Below, one piece after another: positions 23,573 to 33,936 of a stretch of 64,000 nt of DNA. The stretch covers positions 248,001 through 312,000 of the forward strand of contig JADNRV010000056.1 of the NCBI GenBank assembly GCA_015499995.1, written 5' to 3'. Source of the DNA: Flammula alnicola. Lineage: Eukaryota; Basidiomycota; Agaricomycetes; Agaricales; Strophariaceae. The position numbers and the translations under genes were made by a program. The notes below the pieces were generated by a model that saw only the letters and a list, made by a program, of their open reading frames with translations, ran no database searches and was not told the DNA's origin. Each line of letters starts with the position of its first letter. Position 1 is the stretch's first letter.

Positions 23573-24466
23573 TAAATTATTTCTTCGGATCTATCAACTC
23601 TACCAGCTCTACTAGCTATTTCAAGGTACATAGTCTACTGGTGTGGGACCATTACTTAGATAGCACTATTAAATAATATGATAACAATTGATAGTTGTAC
23701 GTGAGTTACCAGGTCTATCTAACAACTGAATTTCTACCTTGTCTATCTGCTTTGAGTGAGAAACTACATAGTCTTTCGCTTTTCCCTGATGATGGATCCC
23801 GGTAAAGCCCACAATACCGCGACCTATGATTTCCAAACGTGTTAATTACAATAAATGCACGAGGGAGCAACAAGCTTTGCTAGTATCCGCTGCCGATGCT
23901 GCACAAGACTACGCCACAAACGCTTCATCCTATGCGAAATCGCTCACAGCTACAACGACTCGCTATAGCACATGGTTCGGCACTTATACCACGGCACGTT
24001 ATGATACCATTGTCTCGCAGTACTCTGCGATCAGCGCGAACAACTTCTCATCGTATACTTACGATTGCTCGTGCACAACTTCAGACACATACGCTTATGT
24101 GGATCCCGAGGAGTAAGTGCTATCTTTCAAATTTCTCTCTCAATTTAATGATTGATTCGCCCTTGTATTATTAGTTTCGGACATGTTTATTTGTGCGGTG
24201 CTTTCTGGACAGCCCCGATGACTGGTACTGATTCCAAGGCGAGCATCTCGAGTCGTCGGATGTGCTATAGTTAATATTTGCTTCTTCGCTAGGCGGGAAC
24301 TATTGTACACGAGTCCTCTCACTTCATTCGAAACGCCGGAGGGACAGACGACTACACCTACGGTCAATCGGCATGCAAATTCCTTGCCATCACCAATCCA
24401 GATTCAGCTGTCTTAAATGCAGACTCCCATGAATATTTTGCGGAGAACGTCCCCTTTCTCAATTAG

Positions 24467-24830
24467 CAAGGCGGTCTACTGTACGCCATAAGAGGTTTCC
24501 AGACAATGACGGTCTCTGTGTACTATCGACATTAGCGCTAGCATAGGCCAGCTCTTGATTTGTTCGGGAGTAAAACCAATAATCACGCATCTGAACGATC
24601 TCATTTTCTCAGATTTTTTTTGAACCCAAAACGCGCGGTAACCTTGGACGCGACCCAAGACAAAATAGGTTCAGGCCTTTACTGCATGGCTTCGTCGGTA
24701 CGTATACTCTATCGAGAGAAGCCGCTTATTTGTGAATCTCACAATGGCTACACAATCATCTCATTATCGCCTTGCTGCGTAGCAGAGAGGCTTCTCCCGG
24801 TCTAAATTCACTATATAAGGAAGTGGACTT
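24467..24830. other. Spacer between the M35 gene and the Helitron-side repeats
   Basis: No gene is recognised. A small palindrome ctgcgtagcag lies at 24774–24784. The Helitron 3' terminus may be in this stretch or in the repeats that follow, but I could not fix a CTRR end. Confidence 0.35.
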
Positions 24831-25170
24831 TTGTCCCATTGTTTGTTTGGTTTGGATGGTTACGTCTTCCTGTCAATCACCACCAAATAAAAGTTTGTAC
24901 CCATTCAACTTGATTTCGAGTTTTGTCCCATTGTTTGTTTGGTTTGCATGGTTACGTCTTCCTGTCAATCACCACCAAATAAAAGTTTGTACCCATTCAA
25001 CTTGATTTCGAGTTTTGTCCCATTGTTTGTTTGGTTTGCATGGTTACGTCTTCCTGTCAATCACCACCAAATAAAAGTTTGTACCCATTCAACTGGAATT
25101 CGAGTTTTGTCCCATTATTTGTTTGGTTTGAATGGTTACGTCTCCTTGTCAATCATCACCAAATATGATT
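24831..25170 (+). repeat. 92-bp tandem repeat, about 3.7 copies
   Basis: Copies begin at 24831, 24923, 25015 and 25107, exactly 92 bases apart, each starting ttgtcccatt. The central copies are almost identical; the last diverges after the first half. The array lies directly beyond the 3' (helicase) end of the Helitron coding region. Confidence 0.9.
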
Positions 25171-25250
25171 CTCGTTCGACTTGCGTTCTTGTCGATCACC
25201 TCAACGTCTTTTCGAATCTTGTAATTATTCCCGATTTTCAATTTATAGTG

Positions 25251-26726
25251 TCATAATATTCTATTCCTTTCTTCCCATTTGGTTTTTGTATCCTCGTTTA
25301 GTTGTAGCAGTCTTATCATGTCTTTGCGAAGGTGTTCCGAGGGATGATGTTGAAATAGTTCCTCGTTGAAATCTCTGAGTAGCCGTATAGTATCTCTTCC
25401 TCGGCTTCTTGATAATGCCACGTAAACTGCGAATGGACTCATGGAACCTGTGGGTGGCTTTCCTAGGTCGATGATCACGTATTCGATGGTCTGTCCTTGG
25501 GATTTGTAGTCTGTGAACGCATATCCGGGCGTTATAGCGTATTGTCGTCTTTTGATCTTGATGGTCCTTTTGCCGTCTTTCACTTTGAATGTGCATTGTG
25601 ATGGTGTTATTGGGATTAATCCGGCTGGTAGTCCTGGAAAAACCAATCTTGTTTCTTTGTTCAGCTTGAACATCAGCATTGCAGGTGGATATTTCAACCT
25701 TATCGCACCATCCTCGTCTTCTTTCGGTTCCGGTTCCCGGTAGTCCAGAATGATGTCTTGGATTATCCCACGCGTGCCGTTGGCCACCTCTGCCTCTGTC
25801 GACATGTTGATCATGACCATCGTCTTCATACCCACTGCGATTTCTATAACTTCTTCGAGTTTTGTGTCTTTGGCGCCAGCGATCGCTAATCTTTCTTGTA
25901 AGTTTGGTTCCTCCTTGTCGGCCGTATCTTCTGCACTGATGATATATCTTCGTTGGCCTGTCTTTGCACAGTGTTTGACGATGGAGTGTTTGTTCCACTT
26001 GTCGCGCACAGTATGTCTTGGAGTGACCAGGATTGCTTCATCCCAAGGAGATTTGGAGAAATCGGGCATGTCGCATTCTTTGTTCGTGAGTACGAGCTTT
26101 TTCATTATTTCGATGTCCTGCTGATCGCACTCTCCTATCCTTGCTCGTTGCAGAATGTCGCTCCAGCCTTGGTCCCGTATTCGAAGTTGTTGGTCCAGTA
26201 TCACGACCGTGTCAAACTGGAGAAATAGATTTCGTCCAAGTGTCGGCCGTTTGTCTTCTTTCCGGTCGACGTACAGAGCTCCATAGGGATTGCTGACAGG
26301 CGGAAATTGGTGGAAATCCCCTGTCAGTATAACGTGCATGCCGCTGAATGGTTCTCCAGGATTTCCTTCGCCTTCTGCTCCTCTAGATGCGGTGACTATT
26401 TCCGAGGTAGAGTATAGCTCCTCCTTGTCTCCCATCGAAATCTCATCTATCACCAGAACAATCTTTCCTTCGATGTTCCTTCTTCTTTTCTGCTTCGTTG
26501 GGTTTGTACCGTTGGCTATCCAGTCCTCGTCCTTTGGTATGCTGTTAGGTAGTCCTGCCCATGAATGGAGGGTCCGTCCTCCGATGTCGCTTGCTGCAAT
26601 GCCGGTCGTCGCACATTTAGCGAGTAACGATAGCGAACCATAGAATTCAAATGTTTCGGTTATCGCTCCTATGAGTGTGGACTTTCCGGTCCCTCCTTGG
26701 CCCAGGACTAGCATCTTCAATTGCAT
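25251..26726 (-). CDS. Helitron helicase domain (PIF1-like, SF1B)
   Basis: A 491-residue frame carries a full set of helicase motifs: Walker A LGQGGTGKSTL (about residues 8–18), Walker B LVIDEISMGD, motif III VILTGDFHQFPPVSNP, a motif V-like YAFTDYKSQGQTIEYVII, and motif VI AVYVALSRSRGRDTIRLL. It would unwind DNA during rolling-circle transposition. It is really the C-terminal part of RepHel: the preceding frame ends FTFKETNRCN at 26717, overlapping the MQLKMLVLG start, and one missing base would fuse them. No other break is seen, so the helicase may still be functional. Confidence 0.85.
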   Translation of the reverse strand: MQLKMLVLGQGGTGKSTLIGAITETFEFYGSLSLLAKCATTGIAASDIGGRTLHSWAGLPNSIPKDEDWIANGTNPTKQKRRRNIEGKIVLVIDEISMGDKEELYSTSEIVTASRGAEGEGNPGEPFSGMHVILTGDFHQFPPVSNPYGALYVDRKEDKRPTLGRNLFLQFDTVVILDQQLRIRDQGWSDILQRARIGECDQQDIEIMKKLVLTNKECDMPDFSKSPWDEAILVTPRHTVRDKWNKHSIVKHCAKTGQRRYIISAEDTADKEEPNLQERLAIAGAKDTKLEEVIEIAVGMKTMVMINMSTEAEVANGTRGIIQDIILDYREPEPKEDEDGAIRLKYPPAMLMFKLNKETRLVFPGLPAGLIPITPSQCTFKVKDGKRTIKIKRRQYAITPGYAFTDYKSQGQTIEYVIIDLGKPPTGSMSPFAVYVALSRSRGRDTIRLLRDFNEELFQHHPSEHLRKDMIRLLQLNEDTKTKWEERNRIL

Positions 26727-29700
26727 CGATTTGTTTCCTTGAACGTGAAAGTGAGTAGCTTTGTTTCCTTTTTCTTATTGCGCTTACCTGCGATGTGGTC
26801 CTTTAGTTTTTCCTCTACTATATCGTGTGCCCTCCTCTGAGCTTCGTTAAGCTTCTGAAGTTGTGGCCTATGTGTTTCGGTTGCAGTTATTGTTGGACGC
26901 ACATTTTCATGCGCGTTCTCGATGGTTTCAAGACTGTCGACAGTAGCTTGGCCTGCTATCACGTCTGGATCGATTGGCGTCGTCAGGTCTATCCTGCCGG
27001 TGAGCTCTATCTGTGTCTTCGTTGTTTTGATCAACTGTCTCTCCCATTGTTTTATCTGATCCATTCGTTCGATGTCTGCCTTTTCAGCAATGTCCTGGTT
27101 GGATCTCAGTTTAACGTTCTCTCCAAAAATTCCGGCGTCCTTTGCATTGTTGATGGCAATTTCACCGTAGAGTCTCTCGCGGGCGGCGATCTTCATGACA
27201 CGTGCTCTCTCAATGTCTTCCTCTGTGATGGGCAAGGTATCTTCCGTTTCTCCTCTAGCGGCCCCAATTTGATCTTCATCTTCTAGTGTTTGTTCTCCTT
27301 CCGGCTCGAAATCAGCGAAATTCCCAATGTTGGCCTCCTCTTTCTGCTGTTCCCTTCTGTCTCTGGCACCATCTGCTCCTTCGTAGTAATATTGTATGTT
27401 GCGTATGACGGTAAGCGTTGATTCGCTGGCCTGGTTTATGAACCGGTTATAACTTTCTTCAAAGGTCGTTGCCCCCTTCAAGTCTCGAAGATCTCTCCAT
27501 GGTTTGAGCAAGAGAAGCATACTGGCTTTATGCATATCGCCTTCGCTTGGTTCGTCCGACCTTGGTGGCCATCTTCCAGCAATTCGGGGCAATGTCTCAT
27601 GCCCATTGGTTCGGAAGATTCGACAGCGATTGGGTTTCTTGGCTTCGGGACGATATTTCACCCTTGGATTAGGAGGTCTTCCTCTCGACGGTGCAGTGTT
27701 TTGTCTATCTTGATTGTCGATGTTTTCCTCATCGTCTTTATTCGTCTTCTCTCTTGTAGATCCTTCATATGTCTGGATGTTGAAGTCGAAGAAGCTCATG
27801 TTTTCCATTTCGTCTCCTCGAAATTGGTAGTCCCTTAATTGGTCCCTGAGTTCAATAATGCCATCGACGATAGCTATTGTTTGAGTTTGACCCTTGTAAC
27901 ATCAAGTTAGCACTTCTTTCTCTCGTTTGACCATCGTAAATGTCTTCTCACCTGGCTATGTTCTTCAGTGTCGTCATTTTCTCCGGTGTTTCTGTTGGCA
28001 TCGTTATTTATGGTTCTGTTCATAATATTTTGTCAGTTTCGGTAAATGTTATGAATTCTTTATTCTTGCCTTCGACCATCTAGTTCCATAAAAGTTTTTT
28101 TTAGTGCTTTTGAAGCAGCGTCCCAGTATATCGAAACATAATGGTGAGATTCATACACGTCGGGCCATCCCATCAGATATGTCATGATTTCGGGTGCGCT
28201 GAATTCTCGATCTCGAGTGAGTGCATTTGCGCATTTCTGAATCATTTTCTTGTTTATCTGGTTAAGGTCCTTCTGCAGCCTTTCGGATTTCCGCACGAAG
28301 GCTAGCGTCCTAGCTAGTAACGCTGATACGTTCGATGACTTCTGTTGCTTCTTTGTCGCATAGTTCGCGATGTAGTATGTGACTAGGGCCGTGTCTCCGC
28401 CGCTCATCATTAACTTGACATCGTGATTGCATCGAATCAGCCTCATGATCGTGGAGTTCCAGTTGTTTAGGAAGCCGACTATCCTCTTCGGACCCCAGTT
28501 TCCTTCTTCGCTAACCCAGTCTCTTGGCGCGGTTGGAAAAGGAGCTCGCCTTTTGCATTTCAGGCTACCGTTGATAACACGAAGACAGGCAGCCGCGGTG
28601 CATTTGTGGTATTGCAGCGCCCTCACAAGGTCCCGTTCATGCTCCTCTCTCTGCTCTTCAGTATGTCGTCTCGGATCCATGGGTCGTGAGTATGACACTC
28701 CCGGAACTTTGGGTAATGCTAGCAGTTGTTCCGTTGTTAGGTCTCCTATGCTCCCCCTGATAACTGTTTTTATGTAGCGTGTTATCTTCTCCCGAAATTC
28801 GAGGCTCTTCAGCGCCTTTTGCATCAGTTCGGACGACGGTGCATCCTTCAGCCACACCAACATGTGCAAGTGTAATGTCCCTCGTCCTTGTGCTTCCACC
28901 GTGCCTATGTAACACTGAACCTTGCCCAGGACTCCCTCGCTCCGCTCGATAACCCCACTACGCTTCTTCACCACGCCGAACAGTATTTCGGTAATGCATT
29001 TGATCATGAAATGGAAGAATTTGGCTGAGGCATATGGATCGTTTGCTACGTTGACTGCTCTCTGTATGTGGTCAGGCCCAGCCGTGTTGCAGAAGGCATC
29101 AAGGTCTATGTCCGCGCCTGTCATGACTTGCGCTATTGGATCTTGGGTGTCCGTAGGATTTATAGTGGCCCATAAGCAAGGTGCGTTGAATACAAGATTA
29201 GAGGACCAGACTTTTGATCGAACGTGTTGCCTAGATTCATCTGTTCCCTTGACCTTAGTCCTCACGGCACTAAGTTGGTTGCGCAGCGCCTGTACTGCCG
29301 GATTGGAAAACCTCACATTCCGCATCTCCTCCTGACTGGCTTTAAGTAAGTCCTCCGGTTTCAGTGTAGATAGGAGGTTGCTTTGTCGTTGGAAGGCTGA
29401 TCATTTTATCTGTAACACCGCAGATCGGCAGACTTCCCGTTTCTGACATACACCGAATACTTGGAACGGAAAATGTAGGTCTTTGCGAAACCGTTTGTCG
29501 GCATATTGTAGTGCCCATCTGGTGTGTACTTCGTATGGGACGTCCTCCGGTCTATCAGTCTCGAATCCTCCCTTTCCATAGGGAAACAGTGTCGGAAAGC
29601 TTCCTAAAAGATGATTTGCGTTGCTAGGTCCTCCGTCGTTCCTCTGTTGCGTGATTGGGTCGGTGCGTGCATATTCGTTCACAAATGTGCTTCCCCTTTT

Positions 29701-29847
29701 GATAGTAAAATCGTCTGGTAGATTTTTAAGAGCACCGTTAGACAGAGCATGAGCCATTAGCTCTCGGGAAGTGATGTCTCCTCCGTCAATGTCGACCACT
29801 CCTGTCGCTTGGACAGGTATTATTGCTGGTTCGGTTTCTAATTGCAT
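26717..29847 (-). CDS. Helitron Rep nuclease and linker region (one in-frame TGA)
   Basis: The Rep part contains the two-His motif GRGTLHLHMLVWL and the tyrosine motif YYIANYATKKQQ of HUH/Y2 transposases, which cut and join single-stranded DNA. Upstream are FPTLFPYGKGGFE and WATINPTDTQDPIAQVM, typical of Helitron_like_N. A TGA at 29401–29403 interrupts …RSAVLQIK and SAFQRQSNLL… in the same frame, where a Trp codon would be expected. An intron of GC..AG type (28069–28016) and another near 27903–27957 connect the Rep to the linker (LRDQLRDYQFRGDEMENMS), which runs to 26717. With the stop the protein is truncated unless the TGA is read through or is an error. Confidence 0.75.
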
Positions 29848-30020
29848 TCAATGTTATAAATTCGATCTTACTTTTAGTCTAAACAGTGCTTACCTTGTTC
29901 ATGATCTTCGTCTTCGATGTCGACCAGCCCTGATTCCTTCAGTCTATGTTGTTCCGCTATTGTTTTTGTCAGTATATGTTCACTTTTCTTTTTTCCGTAC
30001 GTCATTGATATTTACCTTCA

Positions 30021-31345
30021 ATCTCTTCCGCACCGTCCATTGGAACATATCCAGCATGCTCGAGCTCAACTGCTTCAATGTCCGTCGAATGTTTTGCTGT
30101 CATGATAATCTCTTCTGGTACCGCATTTTCCGGTAATTGTCCCAGTCTTTCTTGCGAAATTTCGATGTTCTGATACAGCGGATTGTTGTCTTTCAGCCAT
30201 AGTAATGCTGCATGTACCCTTCGTCGCCTAACCCTGAACATTGACGGCATGCTTTTCTCTGGGATGCTTTTTGGCCCTACGAATGTTATTCCGATCGTTG
30301 CCGATAATATCGTGACAGGAGGAGGAAATATGCTTCCGTCTATCATTGACGCGACCAAGGATGGATCAAGACGGTATGTGGCAACGTTTCCTTTCAAGCC
30401 GTTGTGCATCTGACTGCGATCCCATCCATGTGATCCTTGGTGTTTCGGGAACAGCTTTACGATGTAAGCAGCAGGGTAATACATGGCTATGAGCATCCTC
30501 TCTGGAAGAGTCAGGTTATTCAGCTCGTTTGGTATGTCTCCGATCCACATATTGTTGGCTAAGCTGAGTCTTGGCCGTTTGTTCTTTTTGAGTGATGAAA
30601 GGCATTCGTCGCATAGCGTAATCGTATGTCCGTCGTCGGAAGTCTTTGTCGCTGGTCCGTACAGGAGGTAACCATCGGTCAAATCATGGGCTGGATGCTG
30701 ACTGGCTGGTTCCAATTGTCCGATATTCGCCACATCTCGTAGCAAATGTTCCGTCATGCTGATAGATTCCATCTCCCTCGCACAGGATGCGCATGCTCTG
30801 CATTTCAATGCGGCGTTACTGGTGGCATCGATAAACCGACAGGAAATTCCATCGAGTGTCTCCTTTGTTGGTGCCCTCATAAAGTCGCTGTTGATGACAC
30901 GTCGAACATCGACATCCTCCTCCTCCGCATGAACGCTGCTGTCCGTCTCTTCCACAGGGTGTGCATTTGGAGAGCCTACTGTGGTTGAAATTCGTTGCTG
31001 ACTGACATGTCCTGGCCTTTCAGTTGAAGCAATGGGTTCTTGCTCATGAGAAATATGCTCCGCGGTGTCAGCCTCGGCCGGGTTATGATGGTGTTTGGTT
31101 CGCTTGCTAGCTCTTCCACTGCCATCCCTCGCCTTACGCGTCCGATGTTTGGTGAGTCCCTGTTTGACTACTGTTGCTGCGTCTTCATATATCCTCGTCT
31201 GAATTTCTGCAGGTTGTTGCTCAAATGCTGTATAGATTTTTGGACGGCTGTCGGTGTCCCTCTTTCTTAAACGTGCGTATCTCCGGCATATGATGCTCAG
31301 ATTGACGACAGAAATCCTGTCAAGTGTTTCTTTCACGGCTTGCAT
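30021..31345 (-). CDS. Helitron N-terminal region (Cys-rich, DUF6570-like)
   Basis: The frame begins MQAVKETLDRISVVNLSI and may have a further 5' exon around 31400–31430. It contains a charged linker, a Cys cluster CRACASCAREM that could bind zinc, then TLCDECLSSLKKNKRPRLSL, NNMWIGDIPNELNNLTLPER and GNVATYRLD, which characterise the conserved block before the Rep domain in fungal Helitrons. It splices near 30020 into a short exon (EQHRLKESGLVDIEDED) and then into the 29847 frame. It is thought to help bind DNA; no catalytic role is evident. Confidence 0.7.
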
Positions 31346-31560
31346 GAGTTTCTATTAAATCATTGTAAGGTGGTTTACATATTTCATGCATCGAGACCAC
31401 TCACGTTGAATTCGCAGATAAACCGTTGAAGGAAAAGAGGATTTAATAATCATATGACCTCCGGACACTAAGACGAATTCGATACAAGATCAAATTGAAT
31501 TTCTTTGATCTCTCCCTTATATCTTCCTTCATATCTTCCTTCACGACGTACTACTACATT

Positions 31561-32320
31561 ATGTCCGAGTCGCAGGCTGAAAGTCCTCCATGTCTGAACA
31601 GTAGCCCTCGGTTTTCTCATTCGGTTGATGACTGCAATGCTATATTAGATGACCTCCACAAGAAGAATAAAGACGTTGCAAATATGGTCCAGGTAAGGAT
31701 ACCACTCTTTTTGTATGAAATGTCTGACATCAGTTTAGAAAGGAACCAAGTTGTCGATGTGTCTCTACATTGGCTGCGCCAACTGTGACGCACATCTCGT
31801 CCATGTACCTCCCCTTCCCGGTTTTGATAAAGCAGAAAACCACAAACAACTTGACGTTTTTACTTGGCTGCCTGGTGTACCTTATCGATCTTCGACCTTT
31901 TCAGATTCATCGGTCTGTCGTCTCACTGTCCCTCGGCGAGAATGGGGTGCTCCGGCCCATGAAGAACTTCACTACATATTCATCTACTACCATCAGGTGC
32001 GCGTAATTTATAATACCGTATGAAGCTGCATACTTACCATAGTTCTTCTGTTAGGAATCAGAACGACTGCTTCCGGGGCCGGTCAACAACTTGGTCAATC
32101 GTATGATTGAGAGCACTTGCCCCGGCTTTGGTCTGCCGTGGTATGGAGACATGCTTATTGTCAAATCGAAGCCAAATCCTGTGCCTATGCTGTTGCCGAT
32201 GAAAGACTCGGAGGTTTCGTTTGTTCAGGAGACCTTGATCAAGTTAGTCTTCTAGATCTTAGATTTATTATCATCTAATTTTTTTTTGGTAGACTCCTGA
32301 CGACCGGAGGGTTTGCATAG
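31561..32320 (+). CDS. Hypothetical protein H1
   Basis: Four exons fit: 31561–31692, 31739–31996, 32056–32241 and 32294–32320, giving a protein of about 200 residues. It starts MSESQAESPPCLNSSP, has KGTKLSMCLYIGCANCDAHL, then LLPGPVNNLVNRMIE, GLPWYGDMLIVKSKPNPVPM and KDSEVSFVQETLIK, ending LLTTGGFA. I do not recognise a named domain, though the block around GDMLIVK…MKDSE resembles short conserved hypothetical proteins common in mushrooms. It starts only about 215 bases from the Helitron N-terminal exon and is divergent to it, so the two may share a promoter region. Moderately sure that it is a gene; function unknown. Confidence 0.55.
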
Positions 32321-32485
32321 ATATATATGTGAAATATGTTGTAATATTTGATTTTATGTGATTTGAATCTTGATCGTCTGTCAGATCCAGCTTGCTTGTG
32401 TTTAGCACCTGAAGGTCTTGAGATCATACACGAAGTTTCGCTCGAACTTGAGAGTAACTGCCCGTTGTTCATCTCTTCTTCGTCA

Positions 32486-33672
32486 ATGTCCATAGTTCCT
32501 TCCACTCCGACCAAAAAGAAGACACTGTGTCTGGCCGCAGGTACGCACTTTGTTCATGTGATATAATATTGGGCGGATTCAAATTTTCCTTTTCAGCTCC
32601 TACGAGAAGATCTCCACGAAAGCCATTGACGGTTCAACTCATGCTGGGTCCCGCTAACGACGTACATGGAAACGACTTATTGATGGACATTATGCTCCAA
32701 AATTGTTCCTGGGCTTCCCTTGTCGTCCTCGCCAATGTCAATATGCGTTTCCGCTGGATGGTGTATCGACTTGTCAGAGCTCGTATTCGACGCTTCCTAT
32801 TCAAATTCATGAACAATACGGCTGGAGTACCATTTTTCGAACTCCTCAGGAAGACCCGCGCCGCGGTTGTTGGGGGCATCGTACGCTGTGTCATGAGCCC
32901 TCATGTCAACTTCTATGATGAAGTTTACCCAAATCAACTCGAAATCATCGTGCCGAATGACGATGGAAACAAGTTGATGTCACCTTTTATCTGTTGGCAA
33001 TTTTTTGCTAGCGGTCAAGGGTATCTCTGGCAGAAGCAGAGCAGTGGATATGCGCTGAGCGATATGACCGAATCGTACCCTAAATGGATGTGTTTTTGCC
33101 ATGTAAGAATTTGATTTAAAATCTTAACCGTTCCCTTAATTTAACGCCACTTATTACAGCCTATCAGCGGTCGCCAGATTATGATTATCTGTAGCAAGAC
33201 TAAATCTCCGTTTCCTCCTGTTATCCAGGCTACAAACACGGCTTCTTGTTTCCTCCTTACCCCCCGTCGACTCTACTGTCTTTATCCGAAACTCTTGGCT
33301 GCAAGCGAGAACGTCCATATGATTCCTATAAGGTCATATGCCATCGATAGAGATCCATTGGAACCTTTCACTTTTGGATTGAGGACGTACGAATCCACCG
33401 CGTTCTGGTCCGGTAGACCATGTGGCGAGGCTTGTCCTGCATTGTGGAGGACTGCAGAGAATTTGAAGAGTGTAGGCATAGCGCGTTGGGGTGGGTGGTG
33501 GGGTAAGGAAGATCTGGGTGATACTGCTCCTAAGGAATCAACCAATCCCGACTCTGATGTTGAATCGGATTTTGATCCTGATCGTTTCGAGCATTTGGAG
33601 TGCATGTGGAAGATCGCGGGTCTCTGTCGCAACGTTGCATGCCCTAATCGTGGAAGGGGTGGTCGATTATAG
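32486..33672 (+). CDS. Hypothetical protein H2 (possible F-box-like N-terminal helix region)
   Basis: Three exons (32486–32540, 32597–33102, 33160–33672) join in frame from MSIVPSTPTKKKTLCL to a TAG at 33670–33672. The segment LLMDIMLQNCSWASLVVLAN followed by VNMRFRWMVYRLVR has the spacing of an F-box helix set, but key residues differ. Next, FFELLRKTRAAVVGGIVRCV and FYDEVYPNQLEIIVPNDD recall a nucleotidyltransferase-like fold seen in repetitive agaric proteins. The C-terminus is acidic (SDVESDFDPD). Neither assignment can be confirmed without a profile search. It lies in the same direction as H1, H3 and H4. Confidence 0.55.
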
Positions 33673-33936
33673 ATGTAATACTTTCTATAGTGCTGCTTAT
33701 GAAATACATCCATATTCTCAGTCCTCTTTCCGGGCTTGAATCTCCTCTCTCTAACTTCTATCATCTTCAAATCCTTATCCCTTCCTGAAAATTGCTTCGG
33801 TCATCCCTCATGTCCAGTACCAGCACTGACTATATCAAGGGTAGTTATATCTCTATCATGCTAATAAATTCTCTATTGATTATAGTTTTAAGCCCTGAAG
33901 GCCAAACGACAAAACTGTATGCTGTGTGACACATAT

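Larger units (their letters stand above)
22353..23800. mobile_element. Insertion of about 1.45 kb inside the M35 gene (unclassified)
   Basis: This DNA lies between the propeptide and catalytic coding regions. The borders are approximate: propeptide frame ends at 22352, and mature-enzyme frame is plausible from about 23794 (VKPTIPRPMISKR). The segment contains a minus-strand coding fragment (22652–23020), a tRNA-like segment with A and B boxes (23501–23572), and a 13-base direct repeat, taccaggtctatc, at 22498–22510 and 23707–23719. No transposase and no clear terminal inverted repeats were found. Confidence 0.45.
21724..24466 (+). pseudogene. Secreted M35 metalloendopeptidase (deuterolysin / peptidyl-Lys type) gene split by an insertion
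   Basis: The 5' half (exons 21724–21814, 21871–22131 and 22189 on) encodes a signal peptide (MFSKLQGAVISLTSLVAVAS) and the M35 propeptide (GPRGADTAKHRKIVS, AEAYDFTALGSGAYNI, NPYYIFNPSDAKITPIYADS). It then runs into a TAG at 22350–22352. The 3' half (about 23806–24112, 24175–24238, 24293–24466) encodes the mature enzyme, starting at a Kex2-like site (ISKR|VNYNKC). Its motifs are TRYSTWFGTY, FSSYTYDCSC, HVYLCGAFW, the zinc site HESSH and the aspzincin motif GGTDDYTYG, ending SHEYFAENVPFLN. About 1.45 kb of unrelated DNA separates the halves. The last intron (24239–24292) is GC..AG. Both halves look otherwise unmutated, so the break may be recent. Alternatives are a very long intron or two gene fragments. 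Confidence 0.75.
25251..31345 (-). mobile_element. Helitron (rolling-circle transposon), nearly complete
   Basis: All coding parts of a fungal RepHel protein lie on the minus strand in order: N-terminal Cys-rich region (31345–30021), Rep nuclease (29847–28070), linker (28015–26717) and PIF1-type helicase (26726–25251), joined by short introns. Two lesions are visible: an in-frame TGA at 29401–29403 and a one-base slip at about 26720. The terminal TC and CTRR ends were not located, so these limits are those of the coding region only. Confidence 0.85.

Noticed and set aside
24831..25170. LTR or CRISPR array
   Set aside because: The 92-bp units are head-to-tail without spacers, inverted ends or distant partner copies.
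25513..26643. Plus-strand ORFs opposite the Helitron helicase
   Set aside because: They are antisense shadows; the minus strand has all helicase motifs.
32486..33672. Firm F-box annotation for H2
   Set aside because: Helix spacing is suggestive but hallmark F-box residues cannot be confirmed by eye, so it is left as hypothetical.
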